Below, one piece after another: positions 24,125 to 33,843 of a DNA stretch of 64,000 nt. Positions within the stretch are counted from its first letter, which is position 1, and each line of letters begins with the position of its first letter. The stretch is taken from NCBI RefSeq assembly GCF_052030545.1, contig NZ_JBPDIH010000003.1, positions 62,001-126,000 of the forward strand. Direction: 5' to 3'. The DNA is from CANMXU01 sp052030545. GTDB lineage: Bacteria > Pseudomonadota > Gammaproteobacteria > Enterobacterales > Alteromonadaceae. Made by a program: the position numbers and the translations under genes. The notes under the pieces were generated by a model, which worked only from the letters and a program-made list of their open reading frames with translations, was not told the origin of the DNA and searched no databases.

Positions 24125-24937
24125 TTACTTAGCTTTGCGACGTGCTGCGCCAAAACCTAGTAAACCTAAACCTAACATTGCTAAAGTAGCAGGCTCTGGA
24201 ACAGAGAATTCTAAAGAAGCATCATGCGTTCCACCAATACTTAAAATGTGACCTTCAGCTGTAGTTTCAACAAACTGTGGGTTGATAGGGTCAGTGTTTT
24301 GGTCAATACGGAAACGTACTGGCGCAGTATGGCTTGCTGCATATTCACTGAATGTTTGTGAACCACCACCAACTGCAATGTTAAAGATATCAGCTGCTGG
24401 GTTTACGTTAGTTACGTCACCAGAGAAAACTTGGTTACCTGGAGTACTTACGTGGCTCTTAATTTCAGTAGAAAATAAGTTAGTACCAGTAGCAAAACCA
24501 TCTGCTGAAGTAAATAGTAACCAGTCAATAGTACCTGAAGTGTAGTTAAAATCAGTACCGTTGAATGTACCCATTAAATCATCAAACGTGAAGCTGATTA
24601 ACCAGTCAACACCGTAACCGTTGTCACTTGGGCCAAATGGACCTAATTGTGAATCAACTAATGCAGTTGCACGGTTTGATAAGAAAGTACCTACTTCTAA
24701 GCCACCTTTTGAAACGATAGTATCGCCAACATCAAGACCGTTAAAATCGTTATCAGTAATTAAAGACTCTGATTCATAACGTAAAGTTAAGCTGTCTTTC
24801 CAACCAGTAGTTGTAGGACCGTCTGCAACTTGTGCGTTACCACCAAAGTCAGTACCAACATCAATGTAAATTGGATCTGCTGCTGCTGTCCCTGCAAATG
24901 TTAAAGCCATTGCTGCGGCTGTTAATAGTTTGTTCAT
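24125..24937 (-). CDS. Secreted PEP-CTERM anchor-domain protein
   Basis: A 270-residue exported protein and likely exosortase substrate. The signal peptide covers about residues 1-20 (ending GTAAA). The body is rich in Asp, Gly, Thr and Ser and has no cysteine, typical of surface PEP-CTERM proteins. The C-terminus has VPEPAT at about 246-251, a glycine-rich hydrophobic helix (LAMLGLGLLGFGAA) and the basic end RRKAK. This is a complete sorting signal that the exosortase encoded at 31135 should process. A sigma-54 promoter lies upstream and GGAG is nine bases before ATG. The family of the body was not identified; a link to floc or biofilm formation is possible. Confidence 0.9.
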   Translation of the reverse strand: MNKLLTAAAMALTFAGTAAADPIYIDVGTDFGGNAQVADGPTTTGWKDSLTLRYESESLITDNDFNGLDVGDTIVSKGGLEVGTFLSNRATALVDSQLGPFGPSDNGYGVDWLISFTFDDLMGTFNGTDFNYTSGTIDWLLFTSADGFATGTNLFSTEIKSHVSTPGNQVFSGDVTNVNPAADIFNIAVGGGSQTFSEYAASHTAPVRFRIDQNTDPINPQFVETTAEGHILSIGGTHDASLEFSVPEPATLAMLGLGLLGFGAARRKAK

Positions 24938-24972
24938 TTTGTTAATCTCCGTTTGAGTTATGTTTGTATATA

Positions 24973-24988
24973 AGCAACGGAGATGCCA
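24973..24988 (-). promoter_or_regulatory. Sigma-54 (RpoN) -24/-12 promoter for the PEP-CTERM gene
   Basis: On the minus strand the sequence is TGGCATCTCCGTTGCT. It fits the RpoN consensus TGGCACR-N4-TTGCW with two changes, and GG and GC are exactly 10 bases apart. The predicted start of transcription is near 24962, about 25 bases before the ATG. Known PEP-CTERM systems use the PrsK/PrsR pair with RpoN, which supports the call; neither prsK nor prsR is in the window. Confidence 0.8.
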
Positions 24989-25080
24989 ACTTTAAAAAAA
25001 CCTTTAAAAACAACAAATTAACACAGCGGTGATTTTTAATTGTTTCAGCTTTGTAAAAATTACTGACACTTAATAACAAG

Positions 25081-27837
25081 CTATAAAGTGCGCTTTATTT
25101 GTTCAAATCTTTGCTTAGCGTCAAGGCTCAACTGACTCGAGTCAACATCGCCTAATAATGACTTAACTTCAGCATGGTTATTATTCGCCATTAACGCCTG
25201 TAAGTAATGAACTAAATAATTGTGATTACTTGGTTGTGCTTCTTTGGCTTGCGTCAAAAACGTTAAACTTTGTTGGTATTGTTTGTTAGCAAGTAAAGTT
25301 AAGCCATAAGTATTCATTATTGCGACATTATCTGGTGCCTGTTCAAATGCAGCTTTTGCATTGTCGAGTGCTTGTGTTGGCTTACCTAACTTTAGTGACA
25401 ACATGGCAATATTGTTAAGCATGGCAAAGTGGTTATTCGTTTTACTTGCAACGTGCTGATAAATACTCATTGCTTTTTTAGGCTCGGTGCTTTCTAACAG
25501 TTCAGCTTGCTTTAATAGCAGATTCAGCGAAGGCTCTGCGCCTTTCGTAAAAGCATTAATCTGCTGAAGTGCTAATGCACTCTTATTAGTCTTTTGCAGG
25601 GCTGCTACATATTCAAGCAATACGGTTTCTACCTGACGCTGTTGATATACTTGACCTAATAATTGTTCAGCTAAAGCATAACGTTTTTCGAGATAAGCAA
25701 TTTGGCCATCTAAATGCGTCATGCCAATATGTTCTTTATCTAGATTTTTCAAATTAGTTAATACACGTTTAGCGGCATAAATATCGTTATTATCAAGATG
25801 AATTTTCGCTAGATTTACTGCTAACCCTGTTGAAGTTGGCATTAAGTCTATGGCTTTTTCCATTTCAACAATCGCTTCTCGATACTTACCTTCAAGCTTC
25901 AAGACATTAGCTTTTGCTATTTGCGGTTTAGGGTTAAACCGGTTTTCTTTAATGGCTTTATCAAAGCTGGCGATAGCACCTTGGTAATCTTTGGTATTCG
26001 CTTGAATTTTGCCTTTAAACATTAATAACTGAATGTTTTTGTCATCTTTAGCAAGGCTTGATTCAACTACTTCCATGGCGGTTGTTAAGTCGTTGGTTAG
26101 CGCGTAATAGCCAGACAAAGCTAAAGCAGACACACTATTTGCATTGTTCTTGTCAAATTCAGCTTTTAGAAAACCTTCTATTCTTTCCTGATATTGCGCT
26201 TCGTTTGAAAAATTAAGTAAAGCAGCAACGGCGTAAGTCGCTTCCATGCTGGTCGAAATAACTTGCTGATAATATTCTATTGCTTGGTCAAAATTGCCTT
26301 CTTTTTCATTAAGCGCACCAAGCATATAAATAGCATTAACATTGTTACTATTAATTTTAGTCACTTTAACAAACTCTGCTTTCGCTTCACTTAGTTTGTC
26401 TTGTTTATCAAAAATTAAGCCATTAAGAATATGATGAAGTTCGGGATTAGACGTTTTAACCTTATTGGCAGCTTCAAATGCTTTAGTAAAGTCTTTATCA
26501 AATAGGTGCTTTTTAACGATTAAGGTTAACGCTGCATCCAATTCCGGGTTTTTATCATAGGCTTGTTCGAATAAAGATATAGAAGATCCGTCTTGATCAA
26601 AGTATTTGTAAAGCCCTTGTTGATAGTTAATATCAGCATTTTCAGGCTCCATATCTCGCGCTTTAGCAAGCAAGAAATCTGCTTCTGTTGCCTTACCTAA
26701 TCGAAACATTTCTTGAGCAGACGCAGCTAATATTTGCGCATCTAGCTCGTCACTAGACGCACTTGCTAACTCGTCATATGCCTCACTTTCATAACCAAGT
26801 TGTAACTTTAATTGACTAAGCACGCGTTTAGCCGGGTGCTGATAAGTTAAATAATCTTTTATTTGCTCTAAATGAGAATAAGCCACTTCTGGCTGGTCTA
26901 ATTGATACGCACTCATTCCTGCAGCGATTCGCGCCAATAACAAGCTACTATCAGCACGCAACGCGACTTCAGCATGTTGTTTAGCGACAGTAAAATCGCC
27001 ATCAGCAAATCGACCTTGCGCTTTAATTTGATTAAGTACGCTGCTATTTGGACTGATCGTTAATAGCTTATCTGCTTGCTTTTCAGCCTCAGCAAACTTT
27101 GTTGCGTAAGCTAACGATAGCGCATACATAATACGCACTTCGTTAGCTTTTGGATGAATTTTCACGTATTGAGCAAATAACTCAGACGCTTTCTCCATCT
27201 CTTGCATACGATAATAAAGGTAAGCTTGATACTCGATGGCCTCAGCAAAGCCAGGTTCTGATTCAATGAGCTCTGCGGTAACAGCAAGCGCTTGGTCAAA
27301 TTCTTTGTTTAAACCATGTAACCAAGCCTGACACAACACTTTAAGCCTAGAATCAATCGGTGATTGAATCACCTCATATAAAGCGACTTTACCTTCTTCA
27401 TAATCAGAGCTTTTTACATAGCTCATCGCTAAAAAGGCATTTACCTTCAACATAGCTTCTGGTGTTAGCTCATTAGCTGCAGGTAAAAGTGTTAAAATGC
27501 CGTCAGTATCGGCAAGGTTATAATAAACTTTTGCTAACTCAGGTAAGACACTGTCGGCTGAAAAGTTATGCTGTAGGGCACGTTCTAATTCTTTTTCTGC
27601 CGCCAACCACATACCTAGACTGTTGTAGGCCTGGCCTAATAAAAACCGTCCTTCACCATGACTAGCATCTGCTCTTAATAAGTTTTTAAGATTGATAATC
27701 GCGGCATTAGCGTCACCCGCAGTAATAGATGCTTTTGCAGAGCTAATGTATTCTTCTGGACTTTTTGTGTCGCTACAACCATACAAACCTATCGTTAATG
27801 CCAATAGTGAAATAGCTACTTTATTTTTATACGCCAT
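25081..27837 (-). CDS. prsT: PEP-CTERM system TPR-repeat lipoprotein PrsT
   Basis: A 918-residue lipoprotein made almost entirely of tetratricopeptide repeats. The lipobox LYGC places the acylated cysteine at residue 21. The first segment EEYISSAKASITAGDANAAIINLKNLLRAD and the following GEGRFLLGQAYNSLG match the N-terminus I recall for the PrsT family of PEP-CTERM systems. Many later repeats carry the A-x3-Y-x3-G-x4-A pattern. It is probably a scaffold in the cell envelope for protein or glycan export; the exact function is not known. The ATG at 27837 has AAGGA upstream and is preferred to one ten codons earlier. A paralogue lies directly upstream. Confidence 0.88.
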   Translation of the reverse strand: MAYKNKVAISLLALTIGLYGCSDTKSPEEYISSAKASITAGDANAAIINLKNLLRADASHGEGRFLLGQAYNSLGMWLAAEKELERALQHNFSADSVLPELAKVYYNLADTDGILTLLPAANELTPEAMLKVNAFLAMSYVKSSDYEEGKVALYEVIQSPIDSRLKVLCQAWLHGLNKEFDQALAVTAELIESEPGFAEAIEYQAYLYYRMQEMEKASELFAQYVKIHPKANEVRIMYALSLAYATKFAEAEKQADKLLTISPNSSVLNQIKAQGRFADGDFTVAKQHAEVALRADSSLLLARIAAGMSAYQLDQPEVAYSHLEQIKDYLTYQHPAKRVLSQLKLQLGYESEAYDELASASSDELDAQILAASAQEMFRLGKATEADFLLAKARDMEPENADINYQQGLYKYFDQDGSSISLFEQAYDKNPELDAALTLIVKKHLFDKDFTKAFEAANKVKTSNPELHHILNGLIFDKQDKLSEAKAEFVKVTKINSNNVNAIYMLGALNEKEGNFDQAIEYYQQVISTSMEATYAVAALLNFSNEAQYQERIEGFLKAEFDKNNANSVSALALSGYYALTNDLTTAMEVVESSLAKDDKNIQLLMFKGKIQANTKDYQGAIASFDKAIKENRFNPKPQIAKANVLKLEGKYREAIVEMEKAIDLMPTSTGLAVNLAKIHLDNNDIYAAKRVLTNLKNLDKEHIGMTHLDGQIAYLEKRYALAEQLLGQVYQQRQVETVLLEYVAALQKTNKSALALQQINAFTKGAEPSLNLLLKQAELLESTEPKKAMSIYQHVASKTNNHFAMLNNIAMLSLKLGKPTQALDNAKAAFEQAPDNVAIMNTYGLTLLANKQYQQSLTFLTQAKEAQPSNHNYLVHYLQALMANNNHAEVKSLLGDVDSSQLSLDAKQRFEQIKRTL

Positions 27838-27862
27838 GAGAGTTTTGTCCTTGTTATAACAA

Positions 27863-27906
27863 AACACTCGCTTTAATTAACTATTTGAGCAACTAAAGTG
27901 AGTGTT
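27863..27906 (-). terminator. Hairpin between the two PrsT-like genes
   Basis: Arms AACACTCGCTTTA and TAAAGTGAGTGTT pair at 12 of 13 positions around an 18-base loop. On the minus strand the hairpin is followed by TTTTG and then by the 12-bp palindrome TTGTTATAACAA, just before the ribosome binding site of the next gene. It could stop, attenuate or protect the transcript between the two paralogues. Confidence 0.5.
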
Positions 27907-27952
27907 AAATATGTTGTACTGTCATTATTATATGCACTAATAGTTGTTAGTA

Positions 27953-30706
27953 TTAGTTACTAGCCAACTCAATAAGCTGCTCTTTTCGTTTAATAATTTC
28001 TTTATCATCACTTTTTGCTTTTTTAAGTACATCCAAAGCATCTTGCTTTTGATCATTGACGATCAACGCTTGTGCGTAGTTGAGCGTAATACTCACGTCT
28101 TCCCCACTTGATAATTTGTAAGCTTTTAAAAGCGTTTTCCACGCCTTAATATTCTCACCAGCTTTAAGCAATACCATGCCTCGAGTATCAACAACGTTGG
28201 CATATTCAGGAGCCAATTCTTCTGCTTTGGCGGAATACTTTAATGCCTGCTCAATATTGCCGCTATCCATATATAACCAAGCTAAATTGTTAAGTGTCAC
28301 CACATCGTTTGGTCTGCTTTGTAACAGCTCTTCATAATGTTTAACCGCTTTACTTTCTTCATTCGATAAATAAAGGTTGGCTAACATGTTGCGTACTTTG
28401 TCGTCTTTTGGATTGTTAGCTATGTACTCTTCCAGCAAGGTTTGCGCTTCTGGCTTTTTATCCGCGCCGCTCAGTGCCGCGGCTAAATACACAACATTAG
28501 AGCTACTTTGTAATTTGCCGTATAAATAACGCAATTTAGGAATAGCATCGGTGTAGTTTTTATCAAATAAGTCAAAACGACTTTCAATGGCTGTTTTTAC
28601 ATCTTTGCCAATCGTTGAGTGATCCATTTTCCTATAGAGCGATTTGGCTTCATTCATGCGTTGGCTATTTAGCAGCAACTGCATTTTTAATAAAGACAAG
28701 GTTTGATTGTCGCCTTGTTGGGTGATGGCATTTTTCACCACAGTCATTGCTCTATCAGTATTGTCTTCTGCCTGCCAATACTTGGCTAACAAAATTACCG
28801 GCTCTAGGTGATAAGGGCTAGTTTTTCGCCATTTTTCTAAACTTTTTAATAGCGCGTCTTTTTCTTTTAAATTAGCGTCAACCGTTAATACCAGTTGCCA
28901 GTATTGTTTAGGCGTTTTAGCATCAAGTTCAAAACTATTTAATATATCTCGCGCTTGGCTATATTCTTTTTGCTCAGTTAACGCACGCGCTACTAAAATG
29001 CCATAGTTAATATCGTCTTTGTGTCGTTCAAAGGCAGCTTGTAACGTACTAAACCCATCGCTTTCTTTATTTAACACATAGTATTGATTAAGCACTTTCA
29101 GGTTATCAGGGTGATAAGAAAGCGCTGTTTTACTGAGTGTTTTCGCTTGCTCTAAGTTGCCTTGACGCGCATTTACCGCGGTTAATTCAGTTAACGCATA
29201 AATATTGTCAGGGACATTAACTAAGCCTTTTTCCAACATTTTTTGCGCTTTCTCTAGTTGCTCTTTTTTCAAATAAATTGACGCTTGTAAGTTGTAGCCT
29301 TCTACTTTTTCAGGATAATTTAATAACCACTTTTGTGCGATCTCTTGCGCTTTATCAAGCTCACCAGCTTGTAGTGCCGCAAAACCTAATACCAATTCAG
29401 TTTCGTGTGAATCAGGATTCAGTTGCATGGCTTTTTCTAAATGCTCAATGCCCGAAGTAGGGTCATTCATTAATATTTTTAAAACGCCATCGCGCGCCTG
29501 CTGCGCTGGATCTTCTGTGCCTTCTACTTGTGAATTTTTTACTAAAGCTTTTGCTTCATTAATCGCCCCTACTTCAACTAACTCAAAGCTTAGTGAAGAT
29601 AAAAATTGCGAGTCTTCTGCTGTTTCAGCTTTGAACTGGCTCAAGGTTTCACCAATTTCATCAATCAAACCCAGTCTTAATTGACTAACCGCTAACATGC
29701 GGTATGCCGGGTGCTCTGGCGATAAATATTTCGCTACCGAGCTTAAGTGCATATGTGAGGTTTCAAAGTTGCTGTTATAAAATGCACTGGCACCAGCAAC
29801 CAATTTTAAATCTAAGGTATTAAAGCCGCCGTTTATCGCAATTTCTGCGTGTTCACTGGTCTTTTCATAATCTTTTTTATTAAATAACGCCATCGCTTTG
29901 ATGTAATTGGCAAATGGTTGATTGGCAATATAACCGATGATGCGATCCGCAATTTTTTCAGCTTCGTCATATTGTCCGGTTTTAATCAGCGCGTCGGCAA
30001 TTAAAAATTGCACACGATCAGATTCAGGCTGTAACACTAAGTAGGCTTTGAAGCTTTCAACCGCCTTTTGATAATTACCTTCTGCAACAGCGAGTTGACC
30101 TTGTAGCATAACTAAATCGGCGTTTTCAGGGGCAAGTGCTAATGCTTTATCCACCAATATATTGGCTTGGTCAACATTTTGACTGGCAAACTCAAAATAA
30201 GCATTGGCTAATAAAGTGTATGGATTTTCTTTATCGAGTGAGTTAGTTGTTTGCACCGCGGTTTCAGCGATATCCATTTTCTCAGAGCGAATTGCGGCAA
30301 TGGTTTGATAGGCCAAATAAACAACACGTTCAGAAATCGCGATATCTGTCGCATGTTTTTCAAGTGTTAGGATCTCTGCATCAGATTCTATCAGCATATA
30401 AGCCCGTGCTAATAAAGGTACCGTTTCTGCAATTTTATATTTTAACTTTAGAGCGCGTTCTAGCTCTTTAGCAGCACTATCTGCATTACCTAATGATAAA
30501 TACAGTTTTCCTAACAAAAAGCGCGCTTGGCCATTTTGGGTATCTAATCGGATGGCATTTTTTAATTCGATAATAGCTGCATCATATTGCTTGGCTTCTA
30601 TGTTAGCTGTTCCCTGTATAATTCGTTCTTCAGCCGAGTCATTCTTACCACAAGAAAACAGAGACAATACTAAAACCGTATATGCTACTCCTCGAAAAAA
30701 AACCAT
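27953..30706 (-). CDS. Second PrsT-like TPR lipoprotein
   Basis: A 917-residue paralogue of the downstream PrsT protein with the same layout: a signal peptide with lipobox LFSC (Cys19), then SAEERIIQGTANIEAKQYDAAIIELKNAIRLD, GQARFLLGKLYLSLG and a long row of tetratricopeptide repeats to the C-terminus (NLAWLYMDSGNIEQALKYSAKAEEL). The two proteins are clearly related but far from identical, so the duplication is not recent. It is divergent from the exosortase gene across 428 bp. A role in the exosortase envelope system is inferred from family and location. Confidence 0.83.
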   Translation of the reverse strand: MVFFRGVAYTVLVLSLFSCGKNDSAEERIIQGTANIEAKQYDAAIIELKNAIRLDTQNGQARFLLGKLYLSLGNADSAAKELERALKLKYKIAETVPLLARAYMLIESDAEILTLEKHATDIAISERVVYLAYQTIAAIRSEKMDIAETAVQTTNSLDKENPYTLLANAYFEFASQNVDQANILVDKALALAPENADLVMLQGQLAVAEGNYQKAVESFKAYLVLQPESDRVQFLIADALIKTGQYDEAEKIADRIIGYIANQPFANYIKAMALFNKKDYEKTSEHAEIAINGGFNTLDLKLVAGASAFYNSNFETSHMHLSSVAKYLSPEHPAYRMLAVSQLRLGLIDEIGETLSQFKAETAEDSQFLSSLSFELVEVGAINEAKALVKNSQVEGTEDPAQQARDGVLKILMNDPTSGIEHLEKAMQLNPDSHETELVLGFAALQAGELDKAQEIAQKWLLNYPEKVEGYNLQASIYLKKEQLEKAQKMLEKGLVNVPDNIYALTELTAVNARQGNLEQAKTLSKTALSYHPDNLKVLNQYYVLNKESDGFSTLQAAFERHKDDINYGILVARALTEQKEYSQARDILNSFELDAKTPKQYWQLVLTVDANLKEKDALLKSLEKWRKTSPYHLEPVILLAKYWQAEDNTDRAMTVVKNAITQQGDNQTLSLLKMQLLLNSQRMNEAKSLYRKMDHSTIGKDVKTAIESRFDLFDKNYTDAIPKLRYLYGKLQSSSNVVYLAAALSGADKKPEAQTLLEEYIANNPKDDKVRNMLANLYLSNEESKAVKHYEELLQSRPNDVVTLNNLAWLYMDSGNIEQALKYSAKAEELAPEYANVVDTRGMVLLKAGENIKAWKTLLKAYKLSSGEDVSITLNYAQALIVNDQKQDALDVLKKAKSDDKEIIKRKEQLIELASN

Positions 30707-31134
30707 TGTTCAACTCCCTAGATTAATTTTTATTGTAATAACTTTAACACCCGCCTCAGTGTGATTTTTATCTATATTTATGAATACGGCCAGGCAAAGC
30801 TAAGGTTACACTTTCTAACAAACCAAAATATTCTAACCGCTTAACTTATTATTAACACTATTTTTTACGCGCTTTAGCTTGGAAAAAAACAAACTCAAAT
30901 ATTGCCGAGCATTATCAACACCTTATTATTTGTAATCGCTAGCAGCTGAAGCTAAAAAGTATCTTGTTAACACTCAGTAAACTTTGCGCGCTGTAGGTAT
31001 CAAATAAAAAAATAGCAAGTTAGTAACAGTATTGTTAAAGTAAAACCCATAGAAATAACAACTGTTCTCATTAACTGTACGGACATAAGTCATTGCGCTA
31101 ATCGCTCACCTACCGCATTCTGATAAGAAAAATA
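30707..31134. other. Divergent promoter region between PrsT-like and exosortase genes
   Basis: A 428-bp AT-rich noncoding stretch. I looked for GG-N10-GC sigma-54 sites on both strands and saw none with a good consensus. No convincing reading frame or hairpin was found. The promoters of both divergent units should be here. Confidence 0.55.
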
Positions 31135-32577
31135 ATGGACATGACAAAGACTAACGATCACCAACTTTCACAACTTTCGGTACTTGCACCATTTTTGGGT
31201 ATTTTGTTGCTTTTCACCGTGGTTTCATTGCTAAATATTCCCGTATTAACAACGCTTTGGCGTCATGGTTTTGATGACGGTACCTATTCACACGCATTTT
31301 TAATTCCATTCATTTCTTTATATTTGTATTACCTACTGGCTCAGGCCAATAAATTGCAATTTCGCCAAAGTGTTGCGCTACTTCCAATTGTGCTGTTAGC
31401 ACTAAGCAGCTACTTATTATTTGTTAGTAGCCACGCACAAATCAGCATTGGTTATTGGTTTTCATTACTTGCCGTCATTACAAGCTGCATACTGGTGTTG
31501 TACCGCTTTAATTGGTACATCATTTTCCCTTGTGCTTTTTTAGTGTTTATTATCCCATCGTGGGGAATATTAGTACCGATACTGCAGCAGATTTCAGTGA
31601 ATGCAGTAACCTATATGATGACATTCACTGGCATCCCAACCTTTGTTGAAGACTCCTTTATTACGATTCCTGCTGGGGTTTTTGAAATCGCGGGCGGTTG
31701 CAGTGGCTTGAGATACATCATAGTCGCGATAGCCATTAGCACCTTATTTATATTCCTTTATATTAAAGATACCAAAAAAGCGTTGCTGTTTTTTTCCATA
31801 GCAATAATAGGCGGCTTATTAACTAACTGGATCCGCATCACTGCTTTGATCATGATCGGTCAGTATACGGATATGCAAAGTCCCTTAATGGGGGACCATA
31901 ATACCTTTGGTTGGTATTTATTTTTGCCATTCATGTTTTTACTGTTTTTTATTGGTAACAAGCTCGCCAATCATGAAGAAGCATTAGAAAACAGCAAAGA
32001 TAAAGCGGATGCCAACGCCGCTAAAGTGAACAAATCAACCGTGACTATTGCCTTGGCCATCGTGTTATTTTCTGCCACGAGTAATAGCTTACTTAACTCC
32101 GGTAGCAATCAGGTTCACATGACCACGCAAAACGTTGCCAAGTTTAATAAACAATCTAACTTACTGCCATTTATTACTTTTTACTCAGAGCGCCAAGTAA
32201 CGTCGTTAACCATAGGGCAAACTGAATTTAGCAAACATGTTTATTATTTTGACAATAACGATTTAGATAATAAGCCTAGCTATTACGACAACAAGCTTTA
32301 CCCAGAAAGCTGGCAAGAAGTTCGCAGTGAAACTCTCAGCGAAAACAATAACAACTGGCAATTATTGCTGTTAAAACAAAACAATAAACATGCCTTAGTT
32401 GCTGTGCAATATCAATATATAGGTCAAACATTTACCAATACCAGAGCATTAAAGCTAGCTCGCATTAAAGGTGCACTTACCGGCAATAGCGCTACTGAAC
32501 TTCACTGGCTGGTTGCTCAATGTCAAACCGATTGTCAGACCGAAGTTGAGGCATTGTCTCAATCAGTGATGCACTAA
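31135..32577 (+). CDS. xrtA: Exosortase with fused EpsI-like C-terminal domain
   Basis: A 480-residue membrane transpeptidase-like enzyme that recognises PEP-CTERM proteins. It has about eight helices in residues 15-275. The expected catalytic residues are present: Cys189 in AGGCSGLRY, Arg234 in NWIRIT and His255 in GDHNTFGW. The part from about residue 300 to the end (LTIGQTEFSKHVYYF, LLLLKQNNKHALVAVQYQY) resembles the EpsI domain that is often a separate protein or a fusion. It is the first gene of a plus-strand unit that continues with glycan genes. The XrtA subtype is inferred from the PrsT, export and chain-length neighbours. Confidence 0.88.
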   Translation: MDMTKTNDHQLSQLSVLAPFLGILLLFTVVSLLNIPVLTTLWRHGFDDGTYSHAFLIPFISLYLYYLLAQANKLQFRQSVALLPIVLLALSSYLLFVSSHAQISIGYWFSLLAVITSCILVLYRFNWYIIFPCAFLVFIIPSWGILVPILQQISVNAVTYMMTFTGIPTFVEDSFITIPAGVFEIAGGCSGLRYIIVAIAISTLFIFLYIKDTKKALLFFSIAIIGGLLTNWIRITALIMIGQYTDMQSPLMGDHNTFGWYLFLPFMFLLFFIGNKLANHEEALENSKDKADANAAKVNKSTVTIALAIVLFSATSNSLLNSGSNQVHMTTQNVAKFNKQSNLLPFITFYSERQVTSLTIGQTEFSKHVYYFDNNDLDNKPSYYDNKLYPESWQEVRSETLSENNNNWQLLLLKQNNKHALVAVQYQYIGQTFTNTRALKLARIKGALTGNSATELHWLVAQCQTDCQTEVEALSQSVMH

Positions 32578-32588
32578 TTTACGTGTTT

Positions 32589-33827
32589 ATGAATAAGCTC
32601 CACTTTCTAATACTTTTGATATGCCTAGCAAGTACAAAAGTCGTATTTGCAAAAAGCTATTGGTTATCAGAGCAAGGCATGCCTTGTACAAAAAGTAGTT
32701 GTTTGTGCAGCAAAGAACGTAGTTGTCTGTTAAGTCAGTCGCTTTTAAATAAGCTGGTCGCTGGCGATAAGATTTATTTTAAGCCAGGAAATTATCCATC
32801 GTTTGTGATAAAAAAACTCCATGGCACGGCTGAGAAAGCAATTGAATTTATTGGCGACCCTAGTGGTGAAAAAGCCGTTATTGGCATAGCTACTAATCAC
32901 CGAGATATGCTGGAAATAAAACATTCTTCCTATATTTTTGTGTCAGGTTTTGCTGTAATAAATGCAACAAGAGCAGGCATTCGCGTTAACAATAGCCATA
33001 ATGTCAAACTAAACCACAACGAGATAACACAATCTGGTGTTTGGGGCATTTTCACCAATCACGCCAATCATTTTTCAGCACAACATAATATTATTATCGG
33101 CCCAGCACAGCAGCACGGTATTTACCACTCCAACAGCGGTGATAGGGTTTATTTAGCCAACAATATGATCCGCGGCTTTAATGGCTGCGGTATTCACATT
33201 AACGCCGATAAAAGCATGGGCGGAGCAACCGATGTTATCGGCGATGGCATAGTCTCTAACGTCATTATCGAGAATAATTATCTGAGTGAAAACGGCTCAT
33301 CTGGTGGTAGCGCAATTAATTTAGATGGTGTGCTTGGTGTTAAGCTTGCAAACAATATTATGCTTAACAATAAAGCTGCTGCGATTTCGTTATTCAAACA
33401 AGATGGCGCAATTGGCTCAGGCGATAGCCAAATTATCAATAACTTAGTGATAATGCCTGAGCGTTCACGTTGGGCGGTCAATATCAAAAAATCATCTGGT
33501 GGCAATCATTTTGAAAACAACATTATTGTCACCAAAGGTAAGTATCGTGGCATATTTGATCTCGTTACTACTGCTACATCGACAGCGCCTAATTTTTCGA
33601 GCAAAAATAACCTATATAGTTTTCAGCGAAATTTTGCCGTAGTTAATAACAAGCAACATTATTCATTGTCGAAGTGGCAACAAACATTTGAATCGAGCAT
33701 TAGCGATCAGCAATTTCCTTTTGCTTTTGTCTTAGATAAGCAAAATAAATTGATCCCATCACTAAAGCAACAAGTGTTAGAGCGTAAGATAATCGCTTCA
33801 AACCCTTATAAAAATTTAATACTTTAA
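32589..33827 (+). CDS. Secreted right-handed beta-helix protein
   Basis: A 412-residue exported protein with a signal peptide ending near VVFA. A cysteine-rich stretch follows (CTKSSCLCSKERSC). The rest shows repeated short strands with N-N-x-I and I-x-N-N patterns (NSHNVKLNHNEITQSG, VIIENNYLSENG, NHFENNIIV), the mark of a right-handed parallel beta-helix as in polysaccharide lyases and epimerases. It may modify or trim the exopolysaccharide made by this locus; a catalytic site was not identified. The ATG at 32589 is chosen over a GTG six bases earlier. It starts 12 bp after the exosortase gene. Confidence 0.8.
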   Translation: MNKLHFLILLICLASTKVVFAKSYWLSEQGMPCTKSSCLCSKERSCLLSQSLLNKLVAGDKIYFKPGNYPSFVIKKLHGTAEKAIEFIGDPSGEKAVIGIATNHRDMLEIKHSSYIFVSGFAVINATRAGIRVNNSHNVKLNHNEITQSGVWGIFTNHANHFSAQHNIIIGPAQQHGIYHSNSGDRVYLANNMIRGFNGCGIHINADKSMGGATDVIGDGIVSNVIIENNYLSENGSSGGSAINLDGVLGVKLANNIMLNNKAAAISLFKQDGAIGSGDSQIINNLVIMPERSRWAVNIKKSSGGNHFENNIIVTKGKYRGIFDLVTTATSTAPNFSSKNNLYSFQRNFAVVNNKQHYSLSKWQQTFESSISDQQFPFAFVLDKQNKLIPSLKQQVLERKIIASNPYKNLIL

Positions 33828-33843
33828 GGTATAAAAACCAAGC

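Noticed and set aside
30707..31134. Sigma-54 promoters for the PrsT-like or exosortase genes
   Set aside because: Several GG and GC pairs are present, but none has the 10-base spacing with a TGGCA-TTGC context on either strand.
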